27,496 nucleotides of DNA, from contig SZWC01003910.1 in assembly GCA_023375785.1 (NCBI GenBank), positions 45,134 to 72,629 of the forward strand, read 5' to 3'. This document shows, in pieces, positions 1-9,784 of the stretch; position 1 is the first letter of the stretch; the number at the start of each line of letters is the position of its first letter. The notes beneath the pieces were generated by a model, which was given only the letters and a program-made list of their open reading frames with translations, ran no database searches and had not been told where the DNA came from. A program made the translations under genes and the position numbers. The DNA is from Penium margaritaceum. Taxonomy: Eukaryota; Streptophyta; Zygnematophyceae; Desmidiales; Peniaceae.

Positions 1-321
1 CATGCCCTCACCATACCATTAGGGTAGGTGTCTAAAGCCTCTTGATTTAAGATAGAAAGAGAAGGAGATATGAAGAAGGAGAGAGAGAGTAACCGAGAGC
101 GAGGCCATGGGAGAGAGCACTCATCCTCACATTCACTCACTGATCCTTGAACAACAATCAGGGCTGGTGTCTCAGATCCTTTCACAAGAAAAAACTTAAA
201 GTCCTGATACCACTCTTGCCCTCACCATGCCAGCAGGGCAGGTGTCTCAGGCTGCTCAAATCTCACAAAGTAAAGATCAGGCTGCTGCACCTTCTCCCTC
301 CATTTTTGCATCGTGGGAGCG
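1..321. other. Left-edge region downstream of element A, with short repeats
   Basis: There is no convincing gene here. The stretch follows the stop codon of element A (322-324, minus strand) and should hold the polypurine tract and 3' LTR of A. A purine-rich minus-strand tract lies at about 288-305. I cannot match this stretch to the proposed 5' LTR of A, so the 3' LTR is either outside the window or too diverged to see. Two related segments of about 32 bp occur at 3-34 and 219-250 (both begin tgccctcaccat and end ggtgtct), and a half-copy (cagggctggtgtct) lies near 160-173. A GA-rich microsatellite covers about 52-100. At 203-214 the minus strand reads TGGTATCAGGAC, which resembles a copia primer site. 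Confidence 0.45.
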
Positions 322-960
322 TCAGAGGAGGCCCATGTTCTGACAGAGAGAAGCATGTTGCTTGGAGTCCAGGGATTTAGTGAGAATTTCAGCCACCTGT
401 TGCTGGGTGGGGACATACTCCATGATCACTTCACCCTCAGCCACGGCATCCCAGACGTAATGGTACTGGCGTTTGACATGTTTGGTCCTGTCATGAAGAA
501 CAGGGTCCTTGGATAATGCAATAGCTCCTTAGTTGTTACAGAGAATTGGGGTCAGATGCAGTTGTTCAAAGCCCAATTCACCCAGAAACATTTGAAACAA
601 GACTTCTTTGCGTGTGCATTCTGATTCAGGGATGTACTTTTCTGCAGTGGAGGACAAAGCTGATACATGTTGTTTTTTGGACTGCCAGCTGACTGGTCCA
701 CCATTGATGATGATTTCATGTCCAGAGGTGGATTTTCTCGTGGTATGATCTCCTGAGAGATCTGCATCACAGTAACCAATGAGAAGTGGCCCTTCTGTTT
801 TCCTGTAACAAATGGACATGGTGGAGGCACTGCGGAGGTATCGAATGCAGCCCATGGCTGCCACAATGTGATATCTGGTGGGAGCCTTGCAGCCTTAACT
901 GAGAACACCGACAGCGTAGGAGAGATCGGGACGGGTACCAACTACGGCGGACATCAAGAA
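322..960 (-). pseudogene. Element A RNase H domain and polyprotein C-terminus
   Basis: This is the RNase H that would degrade the RNA template during reverse transcription. The 529-864 segment reads GYCDADLSGD followed by RKSTSG and SWQSKKQHVSALSSTAEKY, the standard copia RNase H signature. The usual E of STAEAEY is changed (STAEKY). After a frameshift the tail continues with QNMGLL and a stop codon (TGA on the minus strand at 322-324), the normal end of this polyprotein type. The 865-960 segment is the RT-RNase H connection (TRPDLSYAV-like residues visible in broken frames). It is a pseudogene because of the frame changes. Confidence 0.8.
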
Positions 961-2160
961 TACTACCATGTTGGGTGATGCCTTGACTTCAGAAGGTGCA
1001 GCAGCCATGTCCGGCGTGTATGGTGTGGTGAGTCCATGATGAGGAGCCAGAGGGGTTCAGGTGCTAGCAGAGTTGCCAAGTTCAAAATTTTCAGCCAGCC
1101 GTTAAGCATATGAACCCTGGTTGATATGGAAAGTGTGTTTTTTATCATCTTGTTGTACTTGTATCCCCAAGTATTAGGTGAGTGGTCCCATGTCTGTCAT
1201 CTCAAAGATTGTGGACAAAATGTCCGGGAGAGATCTCCCAAAAACAATCAGGTCGTCCACATACAAGATGACACCCAGAGTGGAATTTCTGTTGATCTTG
1301 ATGTAGATATTGTGATCAGAATGGAGACGTGTCAAATCCTGAGCTAAGAAGAAATCATGAATCTTCTTGTTCAATTGTCTTAGTGCCTGTTTAAGTCCAT
1401 AGAGAGATTTGTGGAATAGGCATACAATGTCTTCTTCTCCTGGCTGAATGAAGACTTCTGGTTGGTTAATGTAGAATTTGTCTTCGAGATCTCCATTCAA
1501 GAATGATGATTTTATATCCATTTGATGAAGATTCCAGTTTTCCCCTGCAGCAAGGGAAAGGACTGTGCAGATAGAGGAATACTTTGCCACTAGAGCGAAC
1601 GTGTCAACGTAGTTGACACCAAGTTGTTGGCTATATCCTCTGGAAAAAAGGCAAGCTTTGCGTCGAGTGGGTTGACCATCTGCACCCAGCTTATTCTTGA
1701 AGATCCACTTGCAAGTGACTATAGGTACACCGGGTGGTCTGGGAACAAGAGTTCCAGGTCTGATTTTTGCGAAATGCTCAATCTCCTCTGTAGCTGCTTG
1801 GAACCAGGCTGCTGCATCTGAGCTGTTCATGGCATCCTTGAAGCGTGTAGGATCCGTGACTGCTGTGATCAGTGCCAACTCAGAGTCATCAGAGATCTCT
1901 TCTGTGTGATGGTTTAGTGCAGCTATTCTGGAGGATCTGCGTGGAGGTGGTTGAGGACCAGTCACTAGAGCAGGAACTGCAGGTGCACCGTGGTGAACTG
2001 TTGGGGCTGGAACATGCTCATGAGGATTGATAGAAAACAGAACGCCTTCATGTTCCTCTGGAGATGGTTCCATGGAGAATAATTTCAGAGCATTGATGTC
2101 AGTGAGTGTGGTGTTGGATATTGTGTCACTGTTGGACATTTGCTCATCAAATTCCACTGA
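961..2160 (-). pseudogene. Element A reverse transcriptase
   Basis: This is the RNA-dependent DNA polymerase of element A. The 1174-2157 open segment (327 codons) starts in the acidic, low-complexity linker, passes RRSSRIAALNHHTEE, then CKWIFKNKLGADG, QMDIKSSFLNGDLED, SLYGLKQALRQ and the catalytic ILYVDDLIVFG, ending at MGPLTYYLGI-type residues. The YVDD catalytic motif is intact. Differences from the family norm include VAKYSS where VAKF(S/T)S is usual and ALRQL where APRQWY is usual, which suggests decay even in this open frame. It is flanked by the RNase H piece on the left and integrase on the right, as expected for a minus-strand copia element. Confidence 0.85.
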
Positions 2161-2875
2161 TCTGCTTCAGAAAATGCTTTTGGTAGCTGGGTCCTATAGT
2201 CTGTAGGCATTGCCTCCATCCTCAAATCCCATGAGGAGGCACTTGCGGTCGTGGGCCTCAAGCTTGGTGCGTTCATCGGTGGGTATCCAGGCAGAGGCTG
2301 TGCACCCAAATATCCTGATGTATCCAAACGCTGTTCTATGACCAATCCATACTTGGAATGGAGCGGTGCACCCAACAGGAAGTTTCTCGTACGGGAGCCT
2401 GTTGGTAAGGTATGCTGCTGTGGAGATGGCTTCAGCCCAGAAGAGGGTTGACAGTTTTGCAGCGTGTTCAAGTACAGTCCTGTTCATCCTCTTAGCCTTG
2501 CCATTTTGTGCTGGTGTCTTTGGAACAGTTGCCTGGTGGATAACACCCTTGAGATCATAGAACTGCTTCAGGGTGTGGTTGATAGCTTCACCACCATCGT
2601 CAGTGTTGATCTTCTTCACTGTGAGATCTGTTTGATTCTCAATCGTTCAAATCCATGTCTGAATGATGTCAGGGGCTTCAGACTTGTACCGAAGGAAGTG
2701 GACCCAGACCACATTGGTATAGTCATCAATGATGACCAGAAAAGACTGTTCCATGAATGTAAAGGTTCCTTGATACAACACAGGTCCATGTGAAGAAGTT
2801 CCAATTCCTTGGTTGTAGAACTGTCGAGTAGGTTCTTGTGTTGTTTCCCTGCCAAGCAGTCTGCACATGAAGGTC
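2161..2875 (-). pseudogene. Element A integrase
   Basis: This is the integrase that would insert the cDNA. The 2194-2619 segment carries the catalytic C-terminal core part, with VPKTPAQNGKAKRMNRTVLEHA (the SPQQNGVAERMNRTL block) then FWAEAISTAAYLTNRLP and FGYIRIFGC. In this copy the glutamate of the DDE triad (normally in VAER) is read as K-A-K-R, so the third catalytic acid appears to be lost. The 2647-2868 segment holds the earlier part, with LELLHMDLC (first Asp) and VIIDDYTN (second Asp) in different frames. The CADCLAGKQ zinc-binding end precedes it. Several frame changes make it non-functional. Confidence 0.8.
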
Positions 2876-3428
2876 TGGAATGGTCAGCAGTCAGATTTTA
2901 TGGGATATCATGAGTTCCTTGCTGAGAAGAAACTTTTGCAATGGAGCTGTAGTTGAGGTACGTTATTCGTTTATGCCAAAGTTCAGCTGCTGTGAGGATG
3001 TTTGTCTTGTTGGTATGATCTGGAGCTCATGGGACATGAGGCCCAGTGTCTTCACTCACAACAAAGGCCATCTCTGGTGCACCGCTTGGAGCAGTTGCTG
3101 GTCGTGTATTTAAAACTGTTAGCTTGTCCTCCCTGCAAGCTACTCCTGCAATCCAATTTGTTGGAGACATAATCAAGCATGTTTTGTCAGTGTAAAAAAT
3201 GACTTGTATTCCTTTCTTGTTCAGTCAGGATACTGAGAGTAAGTTTGATGCCAAGCCAGTTACATAGAGGAAGTTCTCAAATATTCTTGTGAAAGTCTTC
3301 TCCTCCACATACCAATCCTTGTTTCAGGTAATGTGTTTGGTGCACCCGGAGTCAATGATCCATGCCATAACTCCTGCCATTAGTAGGAACACACTATGGA
3401 TGGAGCAGAAAGCCATTTCATCCATGAT
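2876..3428 (-). pseudogene. Element A protease and GAG-pre-integrase region
   Basis: The aspartic protease active site reads WIIDSGCTKHIT on the minus strand (DSG codons at 3345-3353), the standard copia protease core, followed at once by a stop. Further on, broken frames show LASNLLSVS (the C-terminal protease block NLLSVSQL) and ELWHKRI (the GAG-pre-integrase LWHxRLGH block with changes). Function if intact would be polyprotein cleavage in the virus-like particle. No continuous frame covers this domain. Confidence 0.7.
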
Positions 3429-4779
3429 TTATTTGCTTGTTGCACTGGTTGAAGGTGTGATTGTTGGTTCTGTTCCAGGAGATGAGTAGTTGATGGGTGT
3501 ATACTCAGTTGGAGCTGGAAAACCAGCTTCTTCCAATGCATGTCGTTGTTGTTCCATCGTAATTTCCTGCATCTGTGCTTGTTCCATATGCATGAGATTA
3601 AGGTCAGTTGTAACATCTGTAGATTCAGAGTAAGTGTAGGTGGATGTTTCAGGTGCTGGAGGTCGGATGGCGGAGAGTACTTCAGCCACAGGTACTGATT
3701 CTTGGCTTTTTACTTCTTCTGAAACGTGTACCCTTTGATGACCATGGTTGGATTTTGGCTTCTACGGAAGGACAAAATCGGTCGATGTGTCCCTTATGAT
3801 GGCAATTCCAGCAGATTGAATTTGCATATCTGTCAAGAGAGGGTCCTTGACCAGGTCTTCCAATCCTGCTGGGAGAGGCATCACTTTTTCTGGTAAAACT
3901 CCTGCTGTTGTAATGCAGGTCTTGATGGTTGTTGGGAAGGTTTCCTTGACCATGTCTCCTGTTACCATAGGTCTCAAACTTCTTGAACCATTGAGAGCCT
4001 GGGTTTGACACATGTTGTAGAGTGCAACATCTCCCCCTCCAGATTTTCAAAAATGTTCTTCATGCTTGATCAAGTGTATGAAAATCCGTGTTGGTCGTCC
4101 TTTTTGCAACCGCAGTTGCTGCAGATATGGCATTAGCAGTGGCTTCTTGGTGAGCTGCTCCATTCTGCACCATTGTAGCAAGGGCTCCCATGCCTGCTTT
4201 CAATGCATTGATTTCATCTTGAAAATGTCTTGACTGCTCCTTAAGTTCAGTCATTCTGTCAACTGTATCTATGAATCTGGGAGGAGGACCACGAAATAGT
4301 GTTAGTACCATGGTCCTCTCTGAAATAGGTTCACCAATTGCCTTGATCCAGTACCCAAGAGTCTTGAGGTGTGCAATGTCATCTTCAATTTTTGTCTCCA
4401 TCTCCATATTTAGGCCATGAAACTCTGTCAGCAGGTTGGCAGCCCCAGTATCTGATGTTTTGTTGTAGTGGCCATACAGAGCTTTCCAGACCACTCGTGG
4501 GTTGAAATCAGGGTTGTTGTCTCTGATCAGAAACATGAGTCTGTCATTCAGTTGCATAGCAAGGAGAGAAAAGGCTTGATCACATTGTCGTTTTCAGTGC
4601 AATCTTTTCTCTGCTGTTGCTGCGGGATCAAGTGTCTCTGTTGGGGGATCTGACACAACTCCCCATAGTCCCTTGTTGGGATACAGCAGTTGCATTTCAA
4701 ACGCAAAGGTGTGGTATTCTTCCCCATTGAATGGGGGAATCTTGAAGTTTCCATCCTGAAGTGTGGCCATGGTTGCCAC
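3429..4779 (-). pseudogene. Element A gag (capsid/nucleocapsid)
   Basis: This is the structural protein of the virus-like particle. The likely start is the ATG at 4777-4779 (MATMATLQDGNFKIPPFNG), about 105 nt inside the primer site. The 4060-4557 segment is the capsid part (RVVWKALYGHYNKT, then a typical UBN2/DUF4219-type helix-rich stretch). A CCHC zinc knuckle CWNCHHKGHIDRFC is at 3772-3813, and a glutamine/methionine-rich tail leads to the protease. The frame changes at about 4050 and 4560-4600 break it. Confidence 0.75.
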
Positions 4780-4883
4780 AGATAATGAGTCTGATTTGTC
4801 CCTTTTGTTCTGATTTCATGAGATGTCAATCTGCAGTGTAGAGATTACAACTGGTACTGTTGAAGTTTGAAATATGCAGCCTT

Positions 4884-4895
4884 GCTCTGCTACCA
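4884..4895 (-). other. Element A primer-binding site (tRNA-iMet 3' end)
   Basis: The minus strand reads TGGTAGCAGAGC, one base different from the canonical plant copia primer site TGGTATCAGAGC, the complement of the 3' end of initiator tRNA-Met. It sits 2 nt from the proposed LTR edge (4898) and about 105 nt before the gag start, the normal place for first-strand cDNA priming. Confidence 0.8.
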
Positions 4896-4897
4896 AG

Positions 4898-5300
4898 TGT
4901 AGAGCGTCCAGATAGTGCACTGGAGAACAGCTCTACCTATCTCACTCTTTCATCTCACTTCCAGACATTCACTCCGTAAAGGTACGCTGAGAGTCAAGAG
5001 GGAACTTTGCTAAATCCAGAGATTCAAATCTCACTTCAAATGATCAAGAAACAAGTACAAAAAAATCTGGAGAGGCCTGACATGCAACACTGGACTAAGT
5101 GCTAGTTTTACCTCGTACATTCTGTCCCTAGTCCCTGCACTTGGTAATCCAGAAAAAAAAAACTAAATGTTGCAAAGTGTCTTGTGAAGGGAAAACTCCC
5201 TGTCCTCCTCTTTCGTGTCTTGGCTCAGGCGGTTGTGACAGATCTTGCGATCTTTCCGCGTCCTCCCTCGGCCCTTGTCCTCCTCCCTCTGCTCCAGACC
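4898..5300 (-). repeat. Element A 5' LTR, inner edge clear, outer edge unknown
   Basis: The inner LTR edge is set by the primer site: the plus strand begins tgtagagcgtcc at 4898, so the minus-strand LTR ends in ...CA as expected. I find no second copy in the window, so the outer end is a guess. The stretch has no gene. It includes an A-run at about 5153-5162 and GATCGATC-type short palindromes near 5305-5342. No TATA box is obvious. Confidence 0.45.
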
Positions 5301-5980
5301 GGACATCGATCAATGGTGCGGGTCAATCGAGGCGATCGATCTGCCACATTGTAAATCAATATTCCACTTCCTTTTCCTTTGCCCTCGTTGCTGACTGATC
5401 AGAGCTCTGGAGCCACTTCCGTGATTTGTGCAATCAGTGCAGGCATAAGTAGTCCCCGTTCTGATCAATGCAGCATCGAGCTGCGTCTGGGCTAGGATTA
5501 GTGGGACACCCAGATGGGTCAGCCCATGACCTCTCACTGGACCCTACTCCCATAGAAGTAGACAAGATAGGATAGGTAGAACGTTGGGAGAGAGGCTGGC
5601 CACCTCCCTCCTAGTCTTCTTGCCATTTTTTTGTGGCTTTTCACTTTTCTTTATTTACTGCAGTCATTAGACCTTGACAACAAAACAAAAATTGAAAGTT
5701 AGTAGACAAGAATGGTTTTAACAAATACAAGATACACCAATTTTGGTATGAAAAGATACTAATTTCCAAGGATAATTTGCAAATACTAATGTATTTTTAA
5801 GAAAACACCACCATTTACACATTTTTCTCTCACGTGTCATGAACATCACCAGTGATCCGTGTTGGACAAAGACATTCACACTTCAGCCACTGAACAGACA
5901 TAAATCTTTCTACTACCATGGAATTGACTCTGATGTTTCACTTGTGGACACACCGGTGCTTAAGTGAACAGTTAATATAC
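5301..5980. other. Intergenic gap between elements A and B
   Basis: I see no gene here. From about 5640 the sequence is AT-rich and free of recognisable copia coding sequence. It abuts the truncated LTR of element B at about 5980. It could be the outer part of the element A LTR, a fragment of another repeat, or non-repetitive host DNA. None of the missing 3' parts of elements C or E is found here. Confidence 0.4.
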
Positions 5981-6730
5981 ATGAGCTCACCAATACACCA
6001 AACTGTGCCCGATTCGAATCACCATAGCTCCCGCTATGTCAGCCGAAGTGCAGCACCACAAATCAGCCGCTCAATCGGCGGCGCGCACCACGTCCCCCGC
6101 CGAGGCGCCCTCACACATCAAGGACCCATCAACATGCCATTCTGGAGGCGCAGATGTCCCTACGTGTAACGGAGGTGCTCCTTGCGCCTTTGGGGCCTGT
6201 TTCAATGAGTTAATCATCGTTTTTGGTGATGGGGATTGATGTGAGTCAAAACTTGTTCGCGGACCTCTAGTCGGAATTTGGACCAAGTCTCCGAGTAACA
6301 AACTGTACTACTGAGTTTCGGACTCTGACCCAGGATTTTGGCTATCCCTCAATAACAAACTGCACTCCTGAAACCCGGTGGATCATCCACCGGACACCTC
6401 GGCAGCTCTTCCGGAGCAAAATCCCCAGATGGCATTTTGGTACTCGTTCTGGTCAATTATTCACCGGAAGTCGAACCGCGGCCGGCTCCCAGAGCCGCCA
6501 TGCACATCCCAACTTTGGAAGCCAGTATCTCCCTCGTTACCAGTCCGATTCCAGTGGAAACATCTTCCACCAGATTCAGCAACTCGTCAACTTTGAGGGG
6601 TAATCCTCCATTTTAGGATCCGAGCAATCCTCGAGTCGCCAGATCCAACGACGAGGAAAATCCTCTTTCTGACGGCTCAGCGGCGCCTCCCGTCGCCGCA
6701 CTTGGGCATGTAGAGGGGCAATCTTCAACG
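5981..6730 (-). repeat. Element B 3' LTR, truncated at its outer end
   Basis: This copy matches 11341-12092. Shared landmarks include gtcagccgaagygcagcacc, catcaaggaccca, ctcggcagctcttccggagc and cacttgggcatg. The inner edge at 6730 reads, on the minus strand, CGTTGAAGATTGCCCC; the partner has TGTTGAAGATTGCCCC, so the LTR's first base is mutated. Homology to the partner ends at about 5980, where the partner continues for another 226 bp to the primer site. The LTR carries an internal pair of related segments about 60 bp apart (gtaacaaactgtact near 6295 and ataacaaactgcactc near 6353). Confidence 0.85.
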
Positions 6731-6744
6731 TTCTCCCCCTTGCA
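6731..6744 (-). other. Element B polypurine tract
   Basis: The minus strand reads GCAAGGGGGAGAA immediately before the 3' LTR. This is the purine tract that resists RNase H and primes plus-strand cDNA synthesis. It closely resembles the tract of element D (GCAGGGGGAGAT). Confidence 0.75.
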
Positions 6745-6773
6745 CCTGCCATGCCCGCTGATCTTGCTTGCTC

Positions 6774-7318
6774 TTACTCATCTTCCGCTGTACCCTCCAG
6801 CCCATCATGGCTAGTCATCCCAGGTTCGGCAACGCTTAATGCGTGACGGTCGACGGGTTGCACTTTGGTCAAGCAATCCGCAAGCATGTTGTGCGTGCTG
6901 CAGTGCTGCAGCACCACCTGCCCCTTTTCAACCATGTCCCGTGCATAGTGATAACGCATGTCAATGTCCTTCGTCCTCCTCTACTGCAACGGGCTATTGG
7001 TCATCGAGATTGAGCAGGTGTTGTCCTCTTGCACCACCGTAGGCTCTTACTACGGCACGTCCAGCTCCCCCAGCAACCTGCGGAGCCACACCACCTCCTT
7101 GACCACCTTGGCCAACACGATGTACTCTGCTTCCAATGTGGAGGTGGCGATGCAGTCTTGGTTTCTTCTACACCACAAGACCGCTGTACCAGCGAGGAAG
7201 AACACGTAGCCGGATGTGGACTTCCGCCTGTCCACATGGCCGGCGTAGTCTGCATCCGTATAGCAGACCAGACGCAAAGAGTCCGCCCGCCCCTTGCCGT
7301 TGAACCTTTAGCGCGCAT
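6774..7318 (-). pseudogene. Element B RNase H and polyprotein C-terminus
   Basis: The 7050-7277 segment reads CYTDADYAGHVDRRKSTSGY and STLEAEYIVLAKVVKEVVWL, a well-kept copia RNase H. After a frame change the 6774-6959 segment continues MRYHYARDMVEKGQV and HNMLADCLTKVQPVDRH, the conserved tail with the (I/M)LAD(C/I)LTK motif, ending in a stop at about 6774, some 30 nt before the polypurine tract. The matching tail in element C (HMLADAMTMVQPKNRHD) shows the two are sister families. Confidence 0.85.
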
Positions 7319-8391
7319 GCCGCGTTGCTGGCAAGTAGCGGAGGATGCGCTTGACCGCTTGCCAGTGTAGTGGCCCTGGATCGGTCACGTACCTGCTCAC
7401 TTGGCCCACCATGTAGGCCAGGTCCGGTCGAGTCGCCACCATGGCATACATGAGGCTGTCCACCGCCGATTGGTAGGGCATCCCTGCCATATCCTCCCGC
7501 TCTTCTTTTGTTTGTGGTGCCTTTTCCGCACTCAGTTCACAGGTCGTGGAGACTGGACTCCCAACTGGTTTGCAGTCCTCCATGCCGTACCGCTTCAGCA
7601 CCTCGGCTGCGTATTTGGCCTGCCCGAGCCCAAGCATGCGCGCCCTCCGGTTCCGCATCATGCCCATCCCAAGGTAGTACTCCATTTCCCCCATGTCCAA
7701 CATCTGGAATATGCTGCTCAGCTGCTCTTTCAGCCGTTTTAGGCTCAGCAGATCCGTCGATCACAAAATCAAGTCGTCCATGCAGAGTGCGACGATCTAA
7801 TGGAGCTGCTTGTTGCGCCGCACGTACACGCTGTGATCCGCCTCACAGTGCTTGAAGTCGAGTTGTCCCATGAAGCTGTCCATCTGTTGGTACCAGCATC
7901 TGGGCGATTGTTTGAGCCCATACAAGGACTTCCGCAGCTTGCACACCTTGCCCTCTGGCGCCTCCACCCCCTCTGGCACCTCCATGTAGTTCTCTTTGTC
8001 TATGATGCCGCTAAGGAAGGCCGTCTTCACGTCCATTTGGTGAAGCTCCATGTCCTTTGCGGCCGCCACCGCAAGGATCACCCGGATGCTTGTGAACATG
8101 GCGACGGGAGCGAACGTCTCATCGTAGTGCTCGCCCTTACGCTGTGCGTATCCATTCACCACCAGCTGTGCCTTGTATTTGTCAAACACACTTTGCTTTG
8201 TTCTTAAAGACCCACTTTGAGCCGATGACCTTGGCATATTTCGGCCTGTCAACCAGCTCCCATGTATCATTTTCTATGATGGACGCCAGCTCCGATTTGA
8301 TGGCTTTGACCCATTGATCCCCTTCGCGCCGTGCAAGCGCCTCTTGCACGGTAGTCGGCTCCGTTGATGCAGCTAGCATGCACTGCGTCAT
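7308..8391 (-). pseudogene. Element B reverse transcriptase
   Basis: The RT is spread over three frames: 8182-8391 (EALARREGDQWVKAIKSEL, IGSKWVFKNK), 7797-8270 (LVVNGYAQRKGEHYDETFAPVA in part, QMDVKTAFLSG, SLYGLKQSPRCWYQQMDSF, HCEADHSVYV) and 7308-7703 (MLDMGEMEYYLGMGM, the PYQSAVDSLMYAM and TRPDLAYMVG connection). The catalytic box near 7765-7785 reads LCMDDLIL rather than LYVDDLIL and is followed by a stop, so the catalytic Tyr is replaced by Cys and the frame is lost there. Confidence 0.85.
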
Positions 8392-8928
8392 CCCTATCCA
8401 TCAACCGGTGCTTGCGTAGAAGAGCTTCTCCACTTTTCGTTGCCTCCCGCTGCGGCACGGTAGTTTTGGTGGCGCATCGTCGCTCTACTGCAATCCCTCC
8501 AACTCAGCACGCTTCGATGAATCATCAAGAAGACGGCTTCCCAAGGATCTCTCTTACTCTAGCAAAACATCACCGGAACGACAGGCACGTCCGGTAGATT
8601 TTCCACCGACACTCGATGCACACTCTTCTGGGAGTGCGCGCCTTGGCACCCTAGGTGCCTCATCCGCCAGATCCTTCTGATGGATGTCCTCATCAGCTTA
8701 ATCATCATCGGAGTCCTCCGCATCGGCTGCCACCGCCGGTGCACCTTCGCGCTCTGATGCCGCATCTTCAACTTCGGCGTCCGTCGGCTCCTGATCGTAG
8801 TCAAGGAGCTCAAACCATTCCCCCTTCTTTTGAGAGTCCACCACGCCCACGGCGTTGCTACTGATGTAGCTCTGCTGCTCATCAAACTCGATGTCTCAGC
8901 TGCGGATTACCTCCTCCTTGCGCATGTC
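8392..8928 (-). pseudogene. Element B integrase-RT linker
   Basis: This is the variable linker between integrase and RT. In broken frames it is rich in Asp, Glu, Ala and Ser, as usual for copia polyproteins, with no catalytic motif. The segment in 8559-8885 is a shadow in another frame. I see nothing else in this stretch. Confidence 0.5.
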
Positions 8929-9784
8929 CTAGAGCTTGTACACCTTATGCACGCTCTCATAGCCAAGGAAGAGATACGAATTTGCCTGCGGCTCCACCTT
9001 GCTGTTGCGCCTTTGTGCAGCTTGCACCACCGTGTGCGCCTTGCACCCAAACACTTTCAGGTGTGCCACACTTGACTTGCGCCCACTCCAAACCTCCTCC
9101 GACGTCTTCCAGCCGCTCCTCCCCTTCAGCACTATTGTAGGAGTGAGGTTGATGGTGTAGCTCGCCGTATGCACAGCTTCCACCCAGAAGCTTCGCGGCA
9201 ATTCCGCATCCAGCAACATGGTCCTTACCATGTTCAGTAGCGTCTGGTTCGACCGTTCCACCACGCCATTTGACTGAGGCGAATACGGCATACTTTGTTC
9301 CCATTTTATGCCCTGCTGCCTCATCCACCCGCTGCATCCCGCGTACTCTCTGCCGTTGTCGCTGCGTAGTGCTCTGCGTAGCGCTCTGTTCCCATTTTAT
9401 GCCCTTCCGGTCAGTCTGGCTCTCCACTGCGGCGACATACACCTTCAGCCGGTCCAGGACCTCGCCTTTCCGCTTCATGAAGTACATGTAGATTTTTCTG
9501 CTGTAGTCATCTATGAAGGTGACAAAGTAACGTGCGTCGCTCTTTGACGCCCTCTTGAATGGTCTGCACACGTCGTTGTGTACGACCTCCAACAGGTCTG
9601 AGGCGCGATTCATGTTCTCATTGAACGGTTTGCGCCGCGCCTTGCCCAAAACACAAGGCTCGCACTTTTTGTGCTTTGTTGCATCTGTTGCTTCTTCCGC
9701 ACCGTCAATGACAAGACCGCGTACCAGCTCGTGCTTGGCCATCTCCTTCATAACTGCGAGCGAGGAATGCCCCAGTCGTCGGTG
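8929..9784 (-). pseudogene. Element B integrase with local duplication
   Basis: Visible integrase blocks are HSSLAVMKEMAKHELVRGL (GAG-pre-integrase end), CEPCVLGKARRKPF (zinc-binding), LLEVVHNDVCRPF (first Asp), YFVTFIDDYSRKIYMYFMKR (second Asp), QQGIKWEQSMPYSPQ followed by SNGVVERSNQTLLNMVR (the Glu is intact), and FWVEAVHTASYTINLTPT. The phrase GIKWEQS occurs twice, once in place and once about 90 bp upstream, where the block with the LRSDNGREY motif should begin. The second copy is joined to a shifted frame. A stop precedes the GAG-pre-integrase block near 9785. Confidence 0.85.

Larger units (their letters stand above)
288..5300 (-). mobile_element. Element A: degraded Ty1/copia LTR retrotransposon
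   Basis: Reading the minus strand from right to left, the region shows in order a 5' LTR edge, a tRNA-iMet primer site, gag with a CCHC knuckle, protease (DSG), GAG-pre-integrase and integrase, RT with YVDD, and RNase H with the KSTSG box. That order (integrase before RT) defines Ty1/copia. The body from primer site to stop codon is about 4.6 kb, normal for a copia element. Stops and frameshifts break it into several open segments, the longest being 327 codons in the RT region (1174-2157). Its codon and base composition is less GC-rich than B and C, and its gag differs, so it is a separate family. The left limit and the outer end of the 5' LTR are not resolved. Confidence 0.85.

Noticed and set aside
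5140..5400. A short host gene in the element A LTR region
   Set aside because: The frames on both strands are short (under 90 codons), proline/cysteine-rich, and have no motif. The A-run and GATCGATC strings suggest LTR or intergenic sequence.
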